Shown in pieces: positions 1-5,396 of a stretch of 11,255 bases of DNA. Position 1 is the stretch's first letter; each line of letters begins with the position of its first letter. A program made the position numbers and the translations under genes. Source of the DNA: JBNJEM01 sp051745935 (GTDB taxonomy: Bacteria > Planctomycetota > Planctomycetia > Pirellulales > Pirellulaceae); the NCBI GenBank assembly GCA_051745935.1, contig JBNJEM010000204.1, forward strand, positions 1 to 11,255. The letters are read 5' to 3'. Below the pieces are notes generated by a model. It had not been told where the DNA came from. It searched no databases and saw only the letters and a list, made by a program, of their open reading frames with translations.

Positions 1-7
1 GTCCGCG

Positions 8-28
8 GATCTCACGAAATGTGAGATC
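8..28. terminator. Perfect 8-bp hairpin, possible terminator
   Basis: GATCTCAC at 8-15 and GTGAGATC at 21-28 are perfect inverted repeats around a 5-base loop. Only two T follow on the plus strand, so it is not a textbook Rho-independent terminator. It could end transcription of a gene left of the window, or be a protein-binding dyad. Confidence 0.3.
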
Positions 29-63
29 TTCAAACAACCGCAAAAAGACATTTATGCGCTGTA

Positions 64-99
64 AAAGACGGGCCTGGAGACCCGTCCTACGCCGTCTTT
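64..99. repeat. Palindromic REP-like element with two alternative pairings
   Basis: GACGGG at 67-72 pairs with CCCGTC at 81-86 around the 8-base spacer CCTGGAGA. Alternatively AAAGACGG at 64-71 pairs with CCGTCTTT at 92-99, which encloses the first arm. From memory, similar GACGGG..CCCGTC intergenic palindromes are frequent in planctomycete genomes; I cannot verify this here. It may be a REP-type sequence or a bidirectional transcription stop. Confidence 0.4.
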
Positions 100-347
100 G
101 TGCAACAATAGGGTGAAGTAAGGCGTTCTGGGACGCTCAGGGTTTGAAGAAGCCCGTGGAGAGCGCGCGGACCGCCGTCCGGGCAGCGGCAGCAAACCAC
201 GCTTCTGGTAGAGTGTCTTCCCATGCCGCCGCCGGAACGAGTGCACCACGTCTTTCGAAATCGCGGCAAGCAACAGCGTGCGACTCGCCAGCCGGCGCGC
301 GGCGTTCCAGGCAGCATTCACAGGCTGCCCTTGACCGTGGTATTTCG

Positions 348-393
348 CATGCTCCATGATGCTGTATTCTGTACGGTACGCGCCTGGAGCATG
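348..393. repeat. 9-bp inverted repeat with 28-base spacer
   Basis: CATGCTCCA at 348-356 and TGGAGCATG at 385-393 are perfect inverted repeats. No function is evident. It could fold as an RNA stem or be the remnant of a mobile-element end. It lies about 215 bases before the lipoprotein start. Confidence 0.3.
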
Positions 394-483
394 AAAGTGG
401 CCGCCGAAACAAAACCACTGAGGTTTGCTTTCACCAGGGACTTTTGTGAGTGGAAACCAGGTTTTTCTACCGGTTGTAAGGCC

Positions 484-497
484 TTGACGTGCGTCAA
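484..497. promoter_or_regulatory. TTGACG-TG-CGTCAA dyad, possible operator
   Basis: A perfect 6-2-6 inverted repeat lies 112 bases upstream of the lipoprotein ATG. Its left arm resembles a -35 hexamer (TTGACG), but I find no -10 hexamer 16-18 bases downstream, so I read it as a possible repressor or activator site rather than a promoter. No regulator is identifiable. Confidence 0.25.
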
Positions 498-609
498 TCG
501 GCTAAACCGTCACCAAAACAGAACGGGCAAATCCATGCGTTACCGCGTGAGGAGGCATGCCGTCGTGACACCCAAATCGCAGCACTCTTTCCGGTTCAAG
601 GACCGCATC

Positions 610-2265
610 ATGCCACGGATTCTACTTCTGACGGCCGGTTTGGCGGCGGGCATACTGCTGAATTCTGGCTGTGGAGACCGGACCAAAACGCCGGAGACCA
701 GAACGCCGGAGACCAGGAGCACTGACCCCCGGGCCAGTGGTCCCAAGAGAGTCGTGTCGAGCAGCGATAAAACGAGCAGCGATAAAACGAGCAGCGATAA
801 AACGAGCAGCGATAAAACTCGAGAAGAAATCCCGCCAACGTCCAAGGCCGCTCAATTGCGGGAAACGTGGGAGGCCGTTTACATGGCCAACACCAAGGTT
901 GGCTCCATTCACACGGTCTTTGAAACGGTGCAACGGAACGGTGACACGATGATCAAGGCGAGCAGCGTCCAAAAACTGAAAATCAAGCGGGCCGATCAAA
1001 GCGTGGCCATGGAAACCCGGATCGAATCGATGGAAACCGAAGAGGGAGCCCTCCGGTCGTTCACTCTGGAAAGTTCCCTGGGCGGCATGCCGCGCACCGT
1101 GACGGGAACCTATCGAAACGGGGCTCTGCACCTGGTCACCACGGGCCGTGGCAACGCAGAACGGACCACCCTGCCCTGGTCCGACGATCATGGCGGTTTT
1201 TTTGCTTTGGAACAGTCGTTCGACCAACAGCCCATGAAACCGGGCGAAGAACGTGAGCTCACCATGTTGATGCCGGGGGTGGTGGGGGTCCAGCCGGTAA
1301 CCACTAGATTGCGGGCCCAGTCGCCCGAAAGGGTTGATTTGCTTGACGGATCCTCGCGGCGGTTGCTCAAGATCGCCATGAACAGCCAGATGGGTAATCA
1401 AGAGCTGGAGTCTTTCTGTTGGACCTCTCCGGATGGTACCGTACTCAAAACAACCATCCCCGCCCTGCAGCAAACGATCTACCGGACCACGCAAGACACC
1501 GCGGAAGCGGCGGGAAGCCAGGAATACGATCTGTTTTGGGATTCGATCGTTCGCGTGACGCCCCCCCTGCCCCACCCCCATGAATTGGCGCACGCGAAAT
1601 ACGAGATTTCACTGACCGAGAAAGATCCAGCCAATCTTTTCGCCTCCGGTGGATCACAACGCGTGCGGTCGATCGCTCCGCGGAAGGCGGAGATTACCGT
1701 TCGAGCCGTGCGGCCTGACAGCGAACCGCCGGAGGCCCAGGCCGAGGCACCCGCTCCGGAAACCTTGGCACCGAACAGCCTGATTCAAGCCGATGATCCC
1801 CAGGTGGTGAAGATGGCCCAGGATCTGGTCGACCCGAAATCGGAACGCTGGGCAAAATGCGTGGCGTTGGAGAAAGGCGTTCACGAAGCGATCCAAGACA
1901 AGAACTTTGGACAAGGATTCGCGACGGCGGCCGATGTGGCCCGCTCGCTCGAAGGTGATTGCACGGAACACGCCGTGCTCCTGGCCGCCCTCTGCCGGGC
2001 CGAATCCATTCCCGCGCGGATTGCTTTGGGGCTTGTCTATTCGCCCAGTGACCAAGGTTTTGCCTTCCACATGTGGACGGAGGCTTGGGTCAATGAACGC
2101 TGGACCCCACTGGATGCCACGTTGGGACGCGGGGGCATTGGTGCCGCTCACCTGAAGCTACGCCACTCCACTCTAGCCAGTGAAGACGCCGAATCCGCGA
2201 TATTGAGCGTTGTTCAGGTCATTCATCAACTGGAAATCAAAGTGCTGGATTTCCAACCCCGTTGA
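610..2265 (+). CDS. Transglutaminase-like domain lipoprotein
   Basis: This 551-residue exported protein is probably a cysteine peptidase or transglutaminase-like enzyme acting outside the cytoplasmic membrane. The N-terminus has a short basic start, a hydrophobic core (residues 4-17) and a lipobox-like NSG-Cys21; Asn at -3 is atypical. Residues 22-75 form a low-complexity linker with TPETR and SSDKT repeats. Residues 80-430 are an unassigned, mostly beta-like region. The C-terminal transglutaminase core has all three catalytic residues: Cys451 (GDCTEH), His487 (FAFHMWTEAW) and Asp502 (PLDATLG). ATG 610 is preceded by AAGGA at 598-602 with a 7-base gap. An in-frame GTG at 565 behind GAGGAGG (549-555) is a real alternative that would add 15 residues. 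The substrate is unknown. The gene is codirectional with the Ubl operon but 308 bases away, and its product is predicted to be on the other side of the membrane, so a shared role is not shown. Confidence 0.85.
   Translation: MPRILLLTAGLAAGILLNSGCGDRTKTPETRTPETRSTDPRASGPKRVVSSSDKTSSDKTSSDKTSSDKTREEIPPTSKAAQLRETWEAVYMANTKVGSIHTVFETVQRNGDTMIKASSVQKLKIKRADQSVAMETRIESMETEEGALRSFTLESSLGGMPRTVTGTYRNGALHLVTTGRGNAERTTLPWSDDHGGFFALEQSFDQQPMKPGEERELTMLMPGVVGVQPVTTRLRAQSPERVDLLDGSSRRLLKIAMNSQMGNQELESFCWTSPDGTVLKTTIPALQQTIYRTTQDTAEAAGSQEYDLFWDSIVRVTPPLPHPHELAHAKYEISLTEKDPANLFASGGSQRVRSIAPRKAEITVRAVRPDSEPPEAQAEAPAPETLAPNSLIQADDPQVVKMAQDLVDPKSERWAKCVALEKGVHEAIQDKNFGQGFATAADVARSLEGDCTEHAVLLAALCRAESIPARIALGLVYSPSDQGFAFHMWTEAWVNERWTPLDATLGRGGIGAAHLKLRHSTLASEDAESAILSVVQVIHQLEIKVLDFQPR
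687..716 (+). repeat. 15-nt tandem repeat x2 in the lipoprotein linker
   Basis: Two exact copies of AACGCCGGAGACCAG (687-701, 702-716) encode the repeated TPETR pentapeptide just after the lipidation site. The unit is a multiple of three, so copy-number change keeps the frame. Confidence 0.85.
760..819 (+). repeat. 15-nt tandem repeat x4 in the lipoprotein linker
   Basis: Four copies of AGCAGCGATAAAACG (760-774, 775-789, 790-804, 805-819; only the last base of copy four differs) encode four SSDKT pentapeptides. They form a hydrophilic tether between the lipid anchor and the folded domains. Near-identity at DNA level indicates recent expansion. Confidence 0.9.
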
Positions 2266-2368
2266 AGGAAGGAGTAAGGGGGGGCGAGCGGACCGTTTCG
2301 CGGCCTATAGCGGAGACGGCTGAAAAGGTCGAAGATCGCCTTGCGGGAGGTGAAGGGCGGTACGCAAC

Positions 2369-2397
2369 TTGGATTCCGCTGTCGCGCCAGCTAAGAT
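2369..2397 (+). promoter_or_regulatory. Weak candidate promoter for the conjugation operon
   Basis: TTGGAT and TAAGAT are separated by 17 bases. The -35 matches the consensus at 3 of 6 positions and the -10 at 4 of 6. It would give a leader of about 170 bases before the Ubl start. It is listed only because no better candidate is visible. Confidence 0.2.
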
Positions 2398-2561
2398 ATG
2401 GGGATGATGGGCGAATAGCCCGGAAGCGCCGCAAACAGCCCCCCTTCATGCGAGGGTGTGGATCGTCTTCATTCGGGTTCATTCGGGGATCAGCCGCGGT
2501 TTGCGTCTTACGCCTGAGATCAGCGCGGGTCGGCCGGATTTCAGTTTGCTCTGTGGCATAC

Positions 2562-2565
2562 GGAG
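2562..2565 (+). promoter_or_regulatory. Ribosome binding site that fixes the Ubl start
   Basis: GGAG lies 8 bases before ATG 2574. It is the only Shine-Dalgarno-like match well placed for an in-frame ATG ahead of the beta-grasp domain, and it excludes the implausible upstream extension of the frame. Confidence 0.6.
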
Positions 2566-2573
2566 TTGATAGC

Positions 2574-2906
2574 ATGACTGGACATGATTTGACTGGACAT
2601 GATTCGAGCGAGGGACGACGAGGGACGCGAGTGACATTCCTGGATCAGACGGGAGCGAAAAGTGTCGATGCTGTCATTGCCGACACGGTGACGGTCAAAC
2701 GGATCTTGCCTAACATCATCACCAAGATGAATTTGCCGGTGATGGGCCCTGACGGCCAACCGATGAGCTACAGCTTGGACCACAAGGAGGGGGGCGTGCG
2801 GTTGCGGGATGACCAGACGTTGCCCGAAGCGCGGGTCGCTCAGGGGGATCATTTGATTGTATATCCTGAAATCGTGGCTGGACGGCTCTATAGCGGTCGC
2901 GGATGA
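2574..2906 (+). CDS. Ubiquitin-like protein of the EsaB/YukD-like beta-grasp type
   Basis: This 110-residue protein is the likely modifier of the conjugation system. Residues 2-17 are a hydrophilic leader with a duplicated TGHD motif. Residues 18-101 fit a beta-grasp: a beta hairpin (TRVTFLDQTG, then about 30-40), a helix (about VKRILPNIITKMNLP), the PDGQPMSY turn, LRDDQTL, and the last strand DHLIVYPEI (92-100). The resemblance is to YukD/EsaB-like Ubls; function is assigned mainly from the E2, E1, JAB and RING genes that follow. The C-terminal tail is AGRLYSGRG, which like ubiquitin has an RL followed by Arg/Gly and ends in glycine, so it might be activated without trimming. Alternatively the JAB protease could cut after Gly103 or Gly108. 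The last five codons (YSGRG) and the TGA stop come from the intergenic repeat starting at 2889, so the natural tail may have been replaced. Confidence 0.82.
   Translation: MTGHDLTGHDSSEGRRGTRVTFLDQTGAKSVDAVIADTVTVKRILPNIITKMNLPVMGPDGQPMSYSLDHKEGGVRLRDDQTLPEARVAQGDHLIVYPEIVAGRLYSGRG
2575..2604 (+). repeat. 15-nt tandem duplication at the Ubl 5' end
   Basis: TGACTGGACATGATT occurs twice exactly, at 2575-2589 and 2590-2604, immediately after the A of the start codon. It duplicates the TGHD sequence of the leader and leaves the frame intact. Confidence 0.85.
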
Positions 2907-2990
2907 CTTGGTTTGCCGCGAGTCCGACAGGCGGGAGGACGGCTTGCGTCGGGCAGCTTTCCACCCGGACGAATCCGGCCGCCTGAAATA
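2889..2990 (+). repeat. Intergenic repeat copy A (102 bp)
   Basis: The copy begins TATAGCGGTCGCGGATGA and ends CCGCCTGAAATA. CGGTCG near the left end pairs with CGGCCG near the right end (one G-T wobble), giving a small terminal inverted repeat between TATA-like ends. Internal conserved blocks are CGCGAGTCCGAC, GGAGGACGG, TTGCGTCGGGCAG and CACCCGGA. It overlaps the Ubl gene and supplies its stop at 2904-2906. It differs from copy B at one base (T versus C in GTTTGCC/GTTCGCC). Confidence 0.9.
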
Positions 2991-3092
2991 TATAGCGGTC
3001 GCGGATGACTTGGTTCGCCGCGAGTCCGACAGGCGGGAGGACGGCTTGCGTCGGGCAGCTTTCCACCCGGACGAATCCGGCCGCCTGAAATA
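2991..3092 (+). repeat. Intergenic repeat copy B (102 bp, tandem with A)
   Basis: A direct tandem copy of A with exact 102-base period, followed by a further TATAGCG at 3093-3099. Because 102 is divisible by three, a plus-strand frame stays open through both copies with a 34-residue period. I regard that frame as a by-product, not a gene. The pair separates the Ubl gene from the E2 gene. Confidence 0.9.
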
Positions 3093-3145
3093 TATAGCGC
3101 ACCGCTGTTTTGATGTCGCGACATTCAGAGAGAAGCACCCATTTC

Positions 3146-3805
3146 ATGCGCGAATCGCCTCGAATACGCCGGCTTCGGAGTGATTATAAAGCGATGGAGA
3201 CGCTTCGGGGCCAAAGTTCGATTTTGGAGTTTCACGCCAAGGGTAGCCCTCCAGACGCCTATGCGGTTCGTTTCCACGGCAGGGGGCTGTGGCTCCCTCA
3301 CGGTTCAGACCGCGTGGAGATCCGCGAGTTGCACGACGTGCGGATTCTGCTGGGCGCGTCGTATCCGCGACTGATGCCCGAGTTACATTGGGTTTCGCCA
3401 ATTTTCCACGCGAACATTTCCTCCAGCGGGGTCGTCTGTCTGGGAGGCTACGGGACGCACTGGGTGCCGAGCCTCGGGCTGGACAAGCTGTGCGAAATGC
3501 TGTGGGATATGATTCGCTACAAGAACTTCGACGTGGACAGTCCCTATAATCGCGAAGCGGCGGCGTGGACGAAGACGCAGTGCACGTACGCCTTGCCGGT
3601 TGACGAACGATCCATTCGCGATTTGGTTGCCACGAATCCCAACGGCCCCTCCGCGAACCTCGGGCCCAACCAGCCGATGTCGGACCGGCCTGACGCGAGG
3701 AACTCAGTGAGCGGAACGGCTGGCGGGCTCCGGGACGATGATGAAGAGATTATCGATGCTGAATTGGTCGAACCCGAGGACCAGGATATTCTGTTCTTGG
3801 ATTGA
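3146..3805 (+). CDS. E2-like ubiquitin-conjugating enzyme (UBC fold)
   Basis: This 219-residue protein is predicted to receive the activated Ubl from the E1-like protein as a thioester. After a basic helix (RIRRLRSDYKAM) come the UBC strands, then YPRLMPELHW, then SPIFHANI with His88-Ala89-Asn90 in place of the eukaryotic HPN motif. The catalytic Cys98 lies in GVVCLGGYG, followed by W106-V-P-S-L, matching the Trp-x-Pro-Ser after the E2 cysteine. Helices (LDKLCEMLWDMI, then the YNREAAAW region) close the fold. Residues 160-219 are a disordered, acidic tail ending ILFLD. I chose ATG 3146 because it starts just before the first helix and has a weak GAAG 10 bases upstream. ATG 3113 is possible but has no Shine-Dalgarno. 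The stop overlaps a possible TTG start of the E1 gene, so the two are translationally close. Confidence 0.85.
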   Translation: MRESPRIRRLRSDYKAMETLRGQSSILEFHAKGSPPDAYAVRFHGRGLWLPHGSDRVEIRELHDVRILLGASYPRLMPELHWVSPIFHANISSSGVVCLGGYGTHWVPSLGLDKLCEMLWDMIRYKNFDVDSPYNREAAAWTKTQCTYALPVDERSIRDLVATNPNGPSANLGPNQPMSDRPDARNSVSGTAGGLRDDDEEIIDAELVEPEDQDILFLD

Positions 3806-3840
3806 ACATCGTGAGACAGCCCGTTCCCAAGCCGTGCCGC

Positions 3841-5091
3841 ATGTCGGATGAACCGTTCATACTGGATGAAAACGATCGCTATTCGCGTTTCCGCCTGATC
3901 GCGTGGTGGGACCAGAGTACGTTGGCCACGGCACGAATCATGGTCGTGGGCGCCGGCGCGTTGGGCAACGAAGTGCTCAAGAATCTAGCCTTGATGGGGA
4001 TTGGTGAAATCCACTTGATCGACTTCGATCACATCGAGGAATCCAATCTCACTCGCGCCGTGCTGTTTCGTCAACGGGATTGTGGCCGTTCCAAGGCGGA
4101 AGCCGCCGCTGATAGTCTGCGGGACATGAACCCCGATGTGCGGGTCCATCCGCGGGTGGCGAATGTCGTCACTCAGATTGGTTTGGGCTTGTTTCGCGAC
4201 GTGGACGTCGTGATTGGCTGCTTGGATAATCGAGAAGCTCGTCTGTGGGTCAATCGTTCGTGTTGGCGCGTGGGGACGCCCTGGATTGACGGCGGCATCC
4301 AGGAGATCAATGGCGTGGTCAAGGTTTTCGTGCCCCCCGACGGGCCCTGCTATGAATGCGGCATGACCGAGAATGACTACCGGCTGATCAATCTCCGTTA
4401 CAGCTGCCCTCTACTTCGCCAGGAGGATATACAGTCAGGAAAAGTTCCCACCTCGCCCACCATCGCGGCCATGGTCGGCGGGCTACAGACGCAGGAGGCT
4501 TTGAAGCTGCTTCACGGCTTGCCGGTCGAATCCGGGGCCGCTTTGATTTACAACGGGATGGCCAATACGTTTTACACAACGCGATTCCAGCGATGCGAGG
4601 AGTGTTTGAGCCACGAGTCGTATCCGGAACCCCTCGCCCTCCCGCTCGGGGCCGCCAGTCACTCGGCGGCGGAGTTGCTCCAAGCAGTCTGCCAGCTGAG
4701 GCGGTTTCCTGTTGCATCAAGCCGCATTGAATTGGACCGCGACCTGGTGACCTCGATCGAATGCGAACCGTGCGGAACCAGCCGAATGGTCATGCGAGCA
4801 CGAGAAGAAGTCGGACATCGGGAAACAATTTGTGAAAACTGTGGCCAGGTGGCTCGCCCTCGAATCGAACACGAGGTGAACGCCGGCAGCCCCTTGGCGA
4901 AGGCGAAACTGGTGGAGTTGGGAATCCCGCCGTACGATATCGTCCGCATTGTTTCCGGTACGGCGGAACAGTTGGTGCTCTTGGCCGGCGACGCCCCCGC
5001 CGGAGCACCACCGACCGTTGGGGGGGGGCAGGCTCATGATTCCGGGACGAGCCAGGCGAGCAGTCGTTCTCATGGGGAGGGGAACCCGTGA
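3841..5091 (+). CDS. E1-like Ubl-activating enzyme (ThiF/MoeB fold) with extra zinc ribbon
   Basis: This 416-residue enzyme is predicted to adenylate the Ubl C-terminus using ATP and pass it on through a cysteine. The ThiF/E1 core is complete: nucleotide loop VVGAGALGNE (residues 35-44), IDFDHIEESNLTR (60-72) with Asp63, Asn69 and Arg72, and Asp80...Lys85. Structural zinc ligands are Cys170-x2-Cys173 and Cys252-x2-Cys255. Cys189 (YSCPLL) is a plausible thioester cysteine; GKVPTSPTIAAMVGGLQTQEALK (about 200-222) is the usual crossover segment and helix. Beyond the core are a second CxxC...CxxC zinc ribbon (Cys308, 311, 331, 334), a LGIPPYDIV-containing segment (349-384) and a low-complexity tail. 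ATG 3841 gives a natural start; in-frame TTG 3802 and GTG 3811 would add 13 and 10 residues, and none has a clear Shine-Dalgarno. It lies 35 bases after the E2 gene, so they are probably one transcript. Confidence 0.87.
   Translation: MSDEPFILDENDRYSRFRLIAWWDQSTLATARIMVVGAGALGNEVLKNLALMGIGEIHLIDFDHIEESNLTRAVLFRQRDCGRSKAEAAADSLRDMNPDVRVHPRVANVVTQIGLGLFRDVDVVIGCLDNREARLWVNRSCWRVGTPWIDGGIQEINGVVKVFVPPDGPCYECGMTENDYRLINLRYSCPLLRQEDIQSGKVPTSPTIAAMVGGLQTQEALKLLHGLPVESGAALIYNGMANTFYTTRFQRCEECLSHESYPEPLALPLGAASHSAAELLQAVCQLRRFPVASSRIELDRDLVTSIECEPCGTSRMVMRAREEVGHRETICENCGQVARPRIEHEVNAGSPLAKAKLVELGIPPYDIVRIVSGTAEQLVLLAGDAPAGAPPTVGGGQAHDSGTSQASSRSHGEGNP
5020..5028 (+). repeat. Nine-G homopolymer in the E1 3' end
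   Basis: Nine consecutive G encode Gly394-Gly396, 20 residues before the E1 C-terminus. One added G would stop the frame four codons after the tract. One lost G would extend it to a TGA at 5216-5218, inside repeat copy C. Both leave the catalytic core unchanged. Confidence 0.9.
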
Positions 5092-5200
5092 CGCCGACAG
5101 CGGACGCGGCGCGCGGGCAGGCCTGCTTGACGCGGCCGGAAACGACACGGATGAGCACGCTCCCCTTTTGGTGGGCGAGGCCTCCTTGGGCGCATCGTTT

Positions 5201-5304
5201 TATACCGGTCGCGAATGACCTTGGCCGCCGCGAGTCCGACCAACGGGAGGACGGCGTGCGTCGAGCAGCTTTCGATCCGGACCCATCCGACCGCCTGAAG
5301 TATA
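5201..5304 (+). repeat. Intergenic repeat copy C (104 bp)
   Basis: It begins TATACCGGTCGCGAATGA and ends CCGCCTGAAGTATA. The terminal inverted repeat CGGTCG (5206-5211) / CGACCG (5288-5293) is perfect here, and TATA stands at both ends. It is more diverged internally than A and B (for example TTTCGATCCGG for TTTCCACCCGG), suggesting an older insertion. Confidence 0.85.
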
Positions 5305-5346
5305 TCTGCTGGCGGCCCGGTGGTAGGATGGGGGGCCAGCGGCTGG

Positions 5347-5369
5347 ACGTCGCATGGCATGCGTAACGT
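5347..5369. promoter_or_regulatory. Dyad upstream of the JAB gene, possible operator
   Basis: CGCATG (5351-5356) and CATGCG (5358-5363) are a perfect inverted repeat around a single G, flanked by ACGT on both sides (5347-5350 and 5366-5369). It ends 27 bases before the JAB ATG, a typical place for a repressor site. No regulator is identified. Confidence 0.25.
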
Positions 5370-5396
5370 GAATCGGTGGGGCGGCGGGACAGGCTG

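Larger units (their letters stand above)
1..609. other. Upstream stretch without a convincing gene
   Basis: I see no recognisable protein here on either strand. The longest minus-strand reading frame (357 down to 52, 101 codons) is arginine-rich, matches no family I know, and runs through an obvious palindrome, so I do not call it a gene; it could be the remnant of one. The stretch contains four inverted repeats, listed separately. The plus-strand frame of the lipoprotein stays open back to 223, but that upstream reading looks like chance translation of GC-rich DNA. Part of this interval must hold the promoter of the lipoprotein gene, but I cannot point to a convincing one. Confidence 0.5.
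2266..2573. other. Intergenic region upstream of the Ubl gene
   Basis: No gene is supported. The Ubl frame is open back to 2262, but the translation there is arginine-rich and has no domain character. The region has a 7-G run (2278-2284) and a 10-bp tandem duplication TTCATTCGGG (2468-2487), whose minus strand resembles decayed simple repeats seen between bacterial genes. A weak promoter-like pair, TTGGAT (2369-2374) and TAAGAT (2392-2397) with 17-base spacing, is the best candidate for driving the operon, but it matches the consensus poorly. Confidence 0.4.
5092..5396. other. E1-JAB intergenic region
   Basis: The 305 bases hold no supported gene. The content is a GC-rich first part with the palindrome GCAGGCCTGC near 5117, repeat copy C (5201-5304), and a dyad at 5347-5369 before the JAB start. 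Whether the JAB gene shares the upstream transcript or has its own promoter here cannot be decided; I see no good -35/-10 pair. Confidence 0.5.

Noticed and set aside
52..357. Minus-strand 101-codon open frame at the left end
   Set aside because: It is arginine-rich, matches no family I recognise, runs through the GACGGG palindrome and overlaps other open frames in the same GC-rich DNA. It could be a gene remnant but is not supported as a gene.
223..609. 129-residue upstream extension of the lipoprotein frame
   Set aside because: It would bury the lipoprotein signal peptide inside the protein. The composition has no domain character, and good ribosome sites lie at 565 and 610 instead.
622..1593. 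Long minus-strand frame antisense to the lipoprotein
   Set aside because: It is a shadow of codon bias; it includes the reverse translation of the SSDKT repeats and has no recognisable domain.
2889..3092. CRISPR-like array
   Set aside because: The units are directly adjacent with no unique spacers, and about 100 bases is far too long for CRISPR repeats.
2857..3183. Plus-strand 108-codon frame across repeats A and B
   Set aside because: It is almost wholly repeat sequence, with no ribosome site. The other tandem pair has a 100-base period that would not keep the frame.
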